A program made the position numbers and the translations under genes. This document shows, one piece after another, positions 1 to 5,329 of a DNA stretch of 7,613 nt (positions are counted from its first letter, which is position 1; every line of letters begins with the position of its first letter). The notes beneath the pieces are model-generated. The model ran no database searches. It worked only from the letters and a program-made list of their open reading frames with translations, and was not told the DNA's origin. The stretch lies in NCBI GenBank assembly GCA_938016625.1, contig CALILB010000393.1, positions 1 to 7,613 of the forward strand, given 5' to 3'. The stretch comes from an uncultured bacterium (GTDB lineage: Bacteria > Acidobacteriota > Thermoanaerobaculia > Multivoradales > JAHEKO01).

Positions 1-1
1 G

Positions 2-205
2 GGGCTTCCCGACGAGGAGGTCGATCGGCTGAATCGTGAGCTGCTGGAGCGGATAAACGCCCGGCGGCGGGTCTATCTGACGGCGACCCGGCTCGACGGC
101 CGTTTTGTCATCCGTATCTGTGTGTTGAGCTTTCGCACCCACCGCGACCGGATGGAGACGGCGCTCGCGGACATCCGCGCCTCCCTCGCCGAGCTCCGGG
201 GCTAA
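2..205 (+). CDS. PLP-dependent group II decarboxylase (aromatic-L-amino-acid decarboxylase family), C-terminal fragment
   Basis: Only the last 67 codons are visible, in frame from base 2 to the TAA at 203-205; the start lies off the left edge. The tail reads LNRELLERINARRRVYLTA, then TRLDGRFVIRICVLSFRTH and an amphipathic end (MetAlaAsp-type helix). This is the characteristic C-terminal small-domain signature of the aromatic-amino-acid/tyrosine/tryptophan decarboxylase family: an 'N.l...r.yLt.t.l.gr..lR.c..n.rt' pattern followed by a final helix. Family enzymes decarboxylate L-amino acids with pyridoxal phosphate in the cytosol. The PLP lysine and substrate-specificity residues are outside the window, so the substrate cannot be given. 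The gene runs tail-to-tail into the ThDP-enzyme gene, with only 4 bp between the stop codons. Family assignment is fairly sure despite the short length. Confidence 0.8.
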   Translation, partial: GLPDEEVDRLNRELLERINARRRVYLTATRLDGRFVIRICVLSFRTHRDRMETALADIRASLAELRG

Positions 206-209
206 ACCA

Positions 210-2216
210 CTAAACCAACTCGGGATCGGTCACGATCTCCACCAGCGACGGCCCGTCGTGACCCAGGGCCTGCTCCAACGCCCCGTCCAACTCCTCCTTG
301 GCGGTGACCTTGAGACCCAGCGCGCCACAGAGGCGGGCATACTGCGCGAAGTCCGGATTGTGGAGCGAGGTCTGCCAGACCTCCCAGTTGCCGGCGCGTT
401 GCTCTTTCGAGATCTTGCCGAGCTCGTTGTTGTTGAGCAGCACGTGGGTGATCTTCATGCCGTACTTGACGGCGGTGGTCAGCTCGCCCATGTACTGGCC
501 AAAACCACCGTCGCCGGTGATGGCGACGACCGGCCGGCTCCGAAACCGCAGGTCCTCCTCCTGAGTGGCGGCCCAGGCACCCATCGCCGCCGGGTAGCCA
601 AAGCCGATCGAGCCCAAATAGCCCGACATCAAGATCCGCTGCTGGCGGCACTCGAAGTAGCGTCCAAATGAATAGGTGTTGTTGCCCACGTCCACGGCGA
701 TAATGGCACCAGCCGGTACCTGGCGATTCATCGCCGCAAAAACCGCCGCCGAGCTCACGCCACGATCCCGGTCCTCGGCCTCCCGCTTGGCCTTCTCCTG
801 CCTCCAGATGGCCCAGCGCTCGGCTACATCCCCTCGCTGATCCGTCTTGCCCCGATGGCCCCCCAGCTCGGCCCGGAGGATCTCCGCTGTCACCCCGATC
901 TCCCCCCACACCGGGACATCCACGGCGTGGAACTTGCCCAGCATCATGGGGTCATAGTCCACCTGGATAGTGGGCTTTTTGGGGGTGATGCCGGTGTGAT
1001 TGCTAAAACTGGCGCCAAAGACCAGCAGGCAGTCGGACTCGTTCATCAACCAACTGGCGATGGGTGTGCCGCTGCGACCCAGCACGCCGCCGGCCAGCGG
1101 ATGGTCGTCGGCAATCAGACCCTTGCCCTTGAAGGTGGTGATCACGGGCGAGTGCAGTCGCTCGGCGAGCTCGAGGATCCCGGGCATGGCAAAGCGGGCA
1201 CCATGCCCGACGATGATGACCGGCCGTTTCGAGCGGCGGATGAGCCCGACCGCTTTGCCCACCGCTACCAGCGGCGGGGAGATCTCACGTGGTGTAACCC
1301 GGCCCTCGGGGTCTCCGGCTGGCGCCCCAGGGGCCACCTCCAGTGTCTGCACCTCGTCGGGAAAGATGAGGTGGGAGACTCCCCGGTTCAAGATCGAGCT
1401 CTTTACCGCGAGGTTGACCAGTTCGGCGTGTCGGCTGGTAGGGAGCACCGATTGGCTCCACTGTGCCACCTTGCCAAAGGCCGCCGACAGATCGACCTCC
1501 TGAAAGGCCCCCGGCCCCAACACCTGGGTCTCCACCTGACCGGTCAGGGCCAGCACCGGGGAGCGGTCCACGTGAGCGTCCCAGAGACCGGTCAGCAGAT
1601 TGGTGGCACCAGGTCCGGCGATCGAGAGACAGGCCGCCGGCCGGCCGGTGAGCTTGCCGTAGGCCGAGGCGGCAAAGGCCGCGGCGCCTTCGTGGCGGAT
1701 TCCGTAATAGGTGATTCGACCCGCCACCTCCTGTCGGCGCAGGGCCTCGGCCAGACCGAGGTTGGAATGCCCCACCATGCCCCAGACCTGACGGATCCCC
1801 CAGTTGACCATCGTCTCGGCCATCAGATCCGAGACCGTCCTTGTCTGCAGGGCCTCCTCCTCGAAGCCCACATAGACGCCGTCGTCGCGCACCTCCACCG
1901 CAAAGGTGGGAACCCCGTCGTCGAAGCCGGGCGCCTTGCCGTTCAAAGGATCGAAGTCCCAGCCGTGCCAGGGGCAGCGCAGCAGACCGTTCTCGATCGA
2001 ACCCTCCCCCAGGGGACCGCCCTGATGCGGGCACTTGTTGTCGAGGGCGCCGTACTGGCCCTCGATATGGGTCATGCAGACCGTCTGGTGATCGCAGGTG
2101 ACCGGCTTGACCCGTCCCTCGGCCAGCTCACCCCGCTCCAAGACCTTGCGCCAGAGGAGACGGCGTTGCTCTGAGGTCTCGCCGATCGTGGTGTTGTCGG
2201 GCGATTTGTCGGTCAT
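210..2216 (-). CDS. Rieske [2Fe-2S]-fused ThDP-dependent enzyme (pyruvate oxidase / acetolactate synthase-like)
   Basis: A 668-residue fusion. Residues about 20-120 form a Rieske ferredoxin domain with the complete ligand set C62-P-H64 and C81-P-W-H84, followed by G-W-D-F. Residues about 127-295 are the ThDP pyrimidine domain, with the conserved cofactor-activating glutamate E176 in IRHEGAAAFAASAYGKLTG. A central domain spans about 330-460. The pyrophosphate domain carries G568-D-G and, 27 residues later, N595-N-N, the GDG...NN motif that binds Mg-ThDP. The closest recognisable layout is PoxB/acetolactate synthase, which decarboxylate pyruvate or related 2-oxo acids. The protein ends at GPSLVEIVTDPELV, so it lacks the C-terminal lipid-binding tail of E. 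coli PoxB. The ATG at 2214-2216 was chosen because AAGGAG sits 8 nt upstream; an in-frame TTG at 2252 would add 12 residues without a ribosome site. It is the second gene of an operon, 32 bp behind the Rieske-GltS gene. Extra cysteines C41 and C47 precede the cluster motif. Substrate and electron acceptor are unknown. Confidence 0.88.
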   Translation of the reverse strand: MTDKSPDNTTIGETSEQRRLLWRKVLERGELAEGRVKPVTCDHQTVCMTHIEGQYGALDNKCPHQGGPLGEGSIENGLLRCPWHGWDFDPLNGKAPGFDDGVPTFAVEVRDDGVYVGFEEEALQTRTVSDLMAETMVNWGIRQVWGMVGHSNLGLAEALRRQEVAGRITYYGIRHEGAAAFAASAYGKLTGRPAACLSIAGPGATNLLTGLWDAHVDRSPVLALTGQVETQVLGPGAFQEVDLSAAFGKVAQWSQSVLPTSRHAELVNLAVKSSILNRGVSHLIFPDEVQTLEVAPGAPAGDPEGRVTPREISPPLVAVGKAVGLIRRSKRPVIIVGHGARFAMPGILELAERLHSPVITTFKGKGLIADDHPLAGGVLGRSGTPIASWLMNESDCLLVFGASFSNHTGITPKKPTIQVDYDPMMLGKFHAVDVPVWGEIGVTAEILRAELGGHRGKTDQRGDVAERWAIWRQEKAKREAEDRDRGVSSAAVFAAMNRQVPAGAIIAVDVGNNTYSFGRYFECRQQRILMSGYLGSIGFGYPAAMGAWAATQEEDLRFRSRPVVAITGDGGFGQYMGELTTAVKYGMKITHVLLNNNELGKISKEQRAGNWEVWQTSLHNPDFAQYARLCGALGLKVTAKEELDGALEQALGHDGPSLVEIVTDPELV

Positions 2217-2224
2217 GGCTCTGG

Positions 2225-2230
2225 CTCCTT
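2225..2230 (-). promoter_or_regulatory. Ribosome binding site AAGGAG of the Rieske-ThDP gene
   Basis: On the minus strand a near-perfect AAGGAG lies 8 nt before the ATG at 2216. It decides the start in favour of this ATG over the in-frame TTG at 2252, which overlaps the TGA stop of the preceding gene and has no purine-rich site before it. Confidence 0.85.
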
Positions 2231-2248
2231 GTCTGCGCCGAGGGCGGC

Positions 2249-3865
2249 TCAAAGGGATTCGACGCCACCGTAAGCAACCCCGGTGAGGTGGGCCACATCC
2301 CGCTTCCAGGTGGTCAGGTCCTCGACCCGGAACTGATTGAAGTGAGTGTGTCCGCAGGCGCGGGCGAGCAGCTTCATCAGCTCCACCGCCGCCGCGAAGA
2401 ACCGCTCCAGCCGCTCCGCCGCCTCATCGACCGGCAGGCGGGCACGCAGGTGTTCCTTCTGGGTGGCGATACCGACCGGGCAGTTGTTGGTGTGACAGGC
2501 GCGCATGCCCAGACAGCCGATGGCTTGGAGAGCCGCGTTCGAGACCGCCACCCCGTCCGCCCCCAGGGCTAGCGCCTTGGCGAAGTCGGCCGGGGTACGC
2601 AGACCGCCGGTGATGATGAGGGTGACCTCGTCGCGCTTGCCGCGGTGGTCGAGATGCCGCCGCGCTCGGGCCAACGCCGGCAGGGTCGGCACCGAGATGT
2701 TGTCGCGAAAGATCAGCGGTGCCGCTCCGGTGCCACCGCCCCGGCCATCGAGGATGATGTAGTCGACACCGATCTGGAGTGCCGCGTCGATGTCGTCTTC
2801 GATGTGCTGGGCGGAGAGCTTGAAGCCGATAGGGATGCCCTTTGTCTCCGCTCGCACCTCGTCGGCAAAGTGGCGGAAGCCGTCGACGTCCTCCCACTCC
2901 GGGAAGCGGGCCGGTGAGACGGCGGGCTCGCCCGGCTCGAGCCCCCGCACCTCGGCGATCTTCCCCTGCACTTTGGCGCCGGGTAGATGCCCGCCGGTGC
3001 CGGTCTTGGCCCCCTGGCCACCCTTGAAGTGGAAGGCCTGGACCCTGGCGAGCTTTTCCATGGAGAAGCCAAAGCGGGCCGAGGCCAGCTCGTAGAGATA
3101 GCGGCCGTTGGCCTCCTGCTCTTCGGGGAGCATGCCGCCCTCGCCCGAGCAGATGCCGGTGCCGGCCAGCTCCGCCCCCTTGGCCAGGGCGACCTTGGCC
3201 TCGTAGGAGAGGGCACCAAAGCTCATGTCGGAGACAAACAGAGGGATCTCCAGGCGCAGGGGCTTTTGCGCTTTGGGCCCGATGACCAGCTCGGTGCCCA
3301 CTTCGACGTCATCCAGTTGGGGCACGCGGGCCAGCTGAGCGGTGACGAATTGCAGATCGTCCCAGCGGGGAAGCTCGGTCTTGGGGACTCCCATCGCCGC
3401 CATCGGTCCGTGGTGGCCCATCTTGTCGAGACCGTGGGCGGCCAGATTCTGGATAAAGCGGACGTGGGGCTCGAAGGGCACGCCGTGGGGATCCTGGTAG
3501 GCCCCCTGATAGGCCTCGCGGTTGAAGGGCTGGGGGTTCTCCTCTTCCCAGGCGACGATCTCCTCGTCGTCGACCCAGACTCCCCCCTCCTCGATCCAGG
3601 TAGAGAACTTGTGCAGGCACTCTTTGGGGTTGTAGGCGCTGACCCCGGTGTCGAGCCGGTAGTCCCAATTGTGGACACCGCAGATCAGATCGTTCCCACG
3701 CACCGAGCCGTCGGCCATCAGCGCACCCCGGTGGAGACAGCGTCCATAGAGGACCGAGACCTGCTCGTCCCAGCGGATCACCACCAGATCGACGTTGCCC
3801 ACCAGGGCATGGGTCGGTTGACGGTCCTCGAGCTCGTCCCAATCGACGATCCGGATCTTCTTCAA
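2249..3865 (-). CDS. Rieske [2Fe-2S]-fused glutamate synthase-type FMN/3Fe-4S domain protein
   Basis: A 538-residue fusion. Residues 1-105 are a ferredoxin-type Rieske domain with ligands C43-L-H45 and C62-G-V-H65. Residues about 125-538 match the FMN-binding synthase domain of glutamate synthase (GltB/Fd-GltS): SDMSFGALSYEA (212-223), SGEGG (240-244), KGGQGAKTGTGGHLPG (281-296), DGRGGGTGAAP (373-383). The 3Fe-4S motif C451-x5-C457-x4-C462 lies in GMRACHTNNCPVGIATQ. There is no N-terminal glutaminase domain and no FAD/NADPH reductase (GltD) gene alongside, so it is not a standard NADPH glutamate synthase. Relatives without glutaminase include archaeal-type GltS and methylglutamate synthase subunits. 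The start is inferred: homology begins at LKKIRIVDWDEL, no ATG or GTG is near, and a TTG at 3863-3865 has AAGGA 7 nt upstream. The longer open frame beyond it runs antisense to the peptidase gene. It is the first gene of the operon; the flavin domain is certain, the reaction is not. Confidence 0.87.
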   Translation of the reverse strand: MKKIRIVDWDELEDRQPTHALVGNVDLVVIRWDEQVSVLYGRCLHRGALMADGSVRGNDLICGVHNWDYRLDTGVSAYNPKECLHKFSTWIEEGGVWVDDEEIVAWEEENPQPFNREAYQGAYQDPHGVPFEPHVRFIQNLAAHGLDKMGHHGPMAAMGVPKTELPRWDDLQFVTAQLARVPQLDDVEVGTELVIGPKAQKPLRLEIPLFVSDMSFGALSYEAKVALAKGAELAGTGICSGEGGMLPEEQEANGRYLYELASARFGFSMEKLARVQAFHFKGGQGAKTGTGGHLPGAKVQGKIAEVRGLEPGEPAVSPARFPEWEDVDGFRHFADEVRAETKGIPIGFKLSAQHIEDDIDAALQIGVDYIILDGRGGGTGAAPLIFRDNISVPTLPALARARRHLDHRGKRDEVTLIITGGLRTPADFAKALALGADGVAVSNAALQAIGCLGMRACHTNNCPVGIATQKEHLRARLPVDEAAERLERFFAAAVELMKLLARACGHTHFNQFRVEDLTTWKRDVAHLTGVAYGGVESL

Positions 3866-3872
3866 GGCTGTT

Positions 3873-3877
3873 TCCTT
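3873..3877 (-). promoter_or_regulatory. Ribosome binding site AAGGA supporting a TTG start
   Basis: The minus strand reads AGAAGGAAAGGAAACAGCC just before TTG. The proximal AAGGA (3877-3873) leaves a 7-nt gap to the TTG at 3865. This is the main evidence that the Rieske-GltS protein starts at a TTG codon. Confidence 0.7.
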
Positions 3878-3905
3878 TCCTTCTGAGGACAGGCGGCGAT
3901 CGTAA

Positions 3906-3926
3906 CACGGAGACCGGCCGCTTCGT
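3906..3926 (+). repeat. Solo copy of the 21-bp repeat that ends the 5016-5309 element
   Basis: This 21-bp stretch (CACGGAGACCGGCCGCTTCGT, with A at 3913) matches 5290-5310 at 20 of 21 positions and, in reverse complement, the outer arm at 5016-5036 with mostly the same bases. It carries the loop and one stem side of the terminal hairpin but not the partner stem side, so it cannot form the 8-bp hairpin seen in the full element. It may be a decayed or partial copy of a dispersed repeat, sitting between two divergent promoters. Confidence 0.65.
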
Positions 3927-3964
3927 TTCCAGGTACGATGGATGGGTCGGAGATGTCCGGACCC

Positions 3965-3968
3965 AGGA
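3965..3968 (+). promoter_or_regulatory. Ribosome binding site AGGA supporting a GTG start
   Basis: AGGA lies 7 nt before the GTG at 3976. No nearby upstream ATG is in frame (those at 3938, 3942 and 3953 are in other frames), and starting at this GTG gives a complete lipoprotein signal peptide. Confidence 0.6.
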
Positions 3969-3975
3969 TCAGCCC

Positions 3976-4947
3976 GTGCGTTATCAGCGTCACCTTCTGC
4001 TTGCACTGCCCCTGGTTCTGGTTCTTGCCTGCCAACCGTCCCTCGAAGAGACACAGGAGGTCGCCAGCGTGACTGTCCAGGCTTCGCGTGACCTGCTGGC
4101 CGCACACCTCGAGACGCTGGCCGGTGAGATCGGCGAGCGCAATGTCTTTCTTCCCGCAGCGCTCCACGCCGCTGCCGATTACATCGAGGCCGAATGGCGG
4201 CGACAGGGCTACGAGGTCGAGCGCCAGTGGTACGAGACCCATGGGATCGAGTGCGCCAACCTGGAGGTGACTCGAACGGGAACCCGGGCACCTAAAGAGA
4301 TCCTCCTCATCGGTGCCCACTACGACTCGGTCCACGGCAGCCCCGGCGCCAACGACAACGGCACCGGTGTGGCCGCGCTGCTGGAGCTCGCGCGGATGTT
4401 CACCGAGGTCGACCCCGGAATGACCGTACGGTTTGTTGCCTTTGTCAACGAGGAGCCGCCGTTTTTCTACTGGAACAACATGGGGAGCATGATCTACGCC
4501 GATGCGGCCAAGCAGCGGGGTGACCAGATCCACGGCATGGTCTCGCTCGAGACCATCGGCTACTACAGCGACGAGCCCGGCAGCCAGCGCTACCCGCCGC
4601 TGTTCAGACTCTTTTTTCCCGACCGCGGTAATTTCATCGGCTTTGTCTCCAACTTTCGCTCCCGTCCGTGGCTCAAAGAGACGGTTGCGGCCTTCAAGAC
4701 CCACTCCGACATCCCCGAGCAGCACGTGGCGATGTTCGAAGCGGTCCCCGGTATCGGCTGGAGCGACCATCTCTCCTTCTGGCGCCAGGGTTGGCCGGCA
4801 CTGATGATCACCGACACCGCACCCTACCGCTACCCCCACTACCACACGGCTGAAGACACCCCGGACAAGGTGGACTACGAGACCCTGACCCGGCTGACGG
4901 ACGGCCTGTTTGCGACATTCCTTACGCTGGCGGGATCGGGGGCTTGA
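3976..4947 (+). CDS. M28-family zinc aminopeptidase-like lipoprotein
   Basis: A 323-residue protein beginning at GTG. The N-terminus MRYQRHLLLALPLVLVLAC is a basic-hydrophobic signal ending in a lipobox-like V-L-A-C19, so the mature protein is probably lipid-anchored outside the cytoplasm. The M28 di-zinc catalytic set is visible in order: H115 in GAHYDS, bridging D127 in GANDNGTG, catalytic E159 and ligand E160 in FVNEE, E192 in SLETIG where classic aminopeptidases have Asp, and H290 in YHTAEDTPDKVDY. Length and order fit a single-domain M28 exopeptidase, which removes N-terminal residues from peptides; specificity cannot be told, and glutaminyl-cyclase-like relatives share this fold. It is transcribed away from the Rieske operon and ends inside the first, degenerate unit of the 8-bp tandem array. 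No functional link to its neighbours is evident. Confidence 0.9.
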   Translation: MRYQRHLLLALPLVLVLACQPSLEETQEVASVTVQASRDLLAAHLETLAGEIGERNVFLPAALHAAADYIEAEWRRQGYEVERQWYETHGIECANLEVTRTGTRAPKEILLIGAHYDSVHGSPGANDNGTGVAALLELARMFTEVDPGMTVRFVAFVNEEPPFFYWNNMGSMIYADAAKQRGDQIHGMVSLETIGYYSDEPGSQRYPPLFRLFFPDRGNFIGFVSNFRSRPWLKETVAAFKTHSDIPEQHVAMFEAVPGIGWSDHLSFWRQGWPALMITDTAPYRYPHYHTAEDTPDKVDYETLTRLTDGLFATFLTLAGSGA

Positions 4948-4998
4948 GGGCTTAGGGGCTTAGGGGCTTAGGGGCTTAGGGGCTTAGGGGCTTAGGGG
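4943..4998 (+). repeat. 8-bp telomere-like tandem repeat (CTTAGGGG)n with G-quadruplex potential
   Basis: Six perfect consecutive copies of CTTAGGGG occupy 4951-4998, preceded by one degenerate unit, CTTGAGGG (4943-4950), whose TGA is the stop codon of the peptidase gene. GGGG runs occur every 8 bases with CTTA loops, and GGGGG at 4938-4942 extends the series. This matches the pattern for four-tetrad G-quadruplexes in the plus-strand DNA and in the peptidase mRNA 3' end. An 8-bp unit cycles through all reading frames, giving TAG in every plus frame and TAA in the minus frames, so the array is not coding. The repeat is seen directly; quadruplex formation is inferred. Confidence 0.95.
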
Positions 4999-5041
4999 AG
5001 AAAGATACCCGATGTCGAAGCGGCCGGCCTCCGTGCCGGCC

Positions 5042-5064
5042 GGGGCGGGCGGGGGAACCCAGGG
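5042..5064 (+). other. Second G-quadruplex-type motif
   Basis: Four G runs (5042-5045, 5047-5049, 5051-5055, 5062-5064) are separated by loops of 1, 1 and 6 nt, satisfying the usual G3+N1-7 pattern. It starts at the last base of the left inverted-repeat arm and lies 43 bp after the CTTAGGGG array, so the 3' side of the peptidase gene carries two G4-prone stretches. Confidence 0.55.
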
Positions 5065-5282
5065 TGACCCGAGCGGCCGCCGTCAGGCCGCGGGTGTTCG
5101 GGCCGGCGTAGCATCGTCTTCGCTGCGGAGCCGGATCGAATAGCCGCGGCCCAGGCGTCCGCCCTGCCAGCCCGGGTTCGGGACCGGAGGGGGCTCACCG
5201 GAGCGCAGCCATCTCCCGCGCAGCGGAGGCGAGCCCCCGGAGGTCCCAAATCCGGGCCACGATAGGCGTCCGGGCAAGACCT

Positions 5283-5304
5283 CGGCCGGCACGGAGGCCG
5301 GCCG
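5283..5304 (-). terminator. Hairpin just downstream of the phosphofructokinase gene (possible 3' end or terminator)
   Basis: A perfect 8-bp GC stem with a 6-nt loop begins 25 nt after the phosphofructokinase stop on the minus strand; its twin at 5021-5042 lies 73 nt after the peptidase stop on the plus strand. No U tract follows either one, so they are not canonical Rho-independent terminators. They could still protect mRNA 3' ends or reduce convergent read-through. Confidence 0.3.
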
Positions 5305-5329
5305 CTTCGTCTGCAATTACCAGTGGGGA

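Larger units (their letters stand above)
3866..3975. promoter_or_regulatory. Divergent promoter region between the Rieske operon and the M28 peptidase gene
   Basis: This 110-bp non-coding spacer must hold both promoters. Two TACGAT hexamers, which fit the TAxxxT core of a sigma-70 -10 box, face outward: plus strand 3934-3939 (about 36 bp before the peptidase GTG) and minus strand 3904-3899 (about 33 bp before the TTG). Neither has a good -35 box; the 17-bp-spaced hexamers are AGACCG and AACGAA. Both would fall in or at the edge of the repeat copy at 3906-3926, so that repeat could act as a shared operator or simply be an insertion remnant. Promoter positions are inferred from position and hexamer match only. 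Confidence 0.45.
5016..5309. repeat. 294-bp structured element bounded by perfect 27-bp inverted repeats (MITE/REP-like)
   Basis: Bases 5016-5042 are the exact reverse complement of 5283-5309. Each arm is itself a hairpin with an 8-bp CGGCCGGC/GCCGGCCG stem and a 6-nt loop (CTCCGT on the left, ACGGAG on the right, complementary to each other). Inside are a 6-bp hairpin (5073-5078 with 5086-5091) and a long imperfect hairpin at 5171-5256: 5171-5175/5252-5256, 5180-5185/5242-5247 and 5189-5196/5231-5238, with symmetric internal loops, one being GGA facing GGA. A 9-bp direct repeat AGGCGTCCG (5153-5161, 5264-5272) flanks that hairpin. No convincing protein is encoded, and no clear target-site duplication is visible at the ends. 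It could be a miniature non-autonomous mobile element, a REP-type palindrome unit or a structured RNA; which one is undecided. Confidence 0.8.

Noticed and set aside
855..2174. A 439-codon plus-strand open frame antisense to the Rieske-ThDP gene
   Set aside because: Its translation has no recognisable domain and is rich in Arg, Gly, His and Pro, as expected for the complement of a high-GC gene; the minus-strand frame carries full catalytic motifs.
2250..2252. TTG at 2252 overlapping the preceding stop as start of the Rieske-ThDP gene
   Set aside because: There is no Shine-Dalgarno site before it, whereas the ATG at 2216 has AAGGAG at ideal spacing; the added 12 residues are a basic, non-conserved-looking stretch.
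2987..3886. A 299-codon plus-strand open frame antisense to the Rieske-GltS gene
   Set aside because: It covers the conserved Rieske and FMN-domain motifs of the opposite strand and has no family signature of its own.
3866..4291. N-terminal extension of the Rieske-GltS frame by 142 codons
   Set aside because: The extension is low-complexity Arg/Pro/Gly sequence antisense to the peptidase gene; Rieske homology begins right after the TTG at 3865, which has a ribosome site.
3862..4845. A 327-codon minus-strand open frame opposite the M28 gene
   Set aside because: It mirrors the codons of the zinc-peptidase motifs and shows no independent signature.
4943..4998. CRISPR array
   Set aside because: Units are 8 bp, directly abutting, with no spacers and no cas genes.
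4992..5316. Two short minus-strand open frames (77 and 85 codons) across the structured element
   Set aside because: Both run through the inverted repeats and hairpins, and one enters the tandem array; the compositions are Pro/Arg/Gly-rich with no ribosome site I can support. Conservation across other copies of the element would be needed to reconsider.
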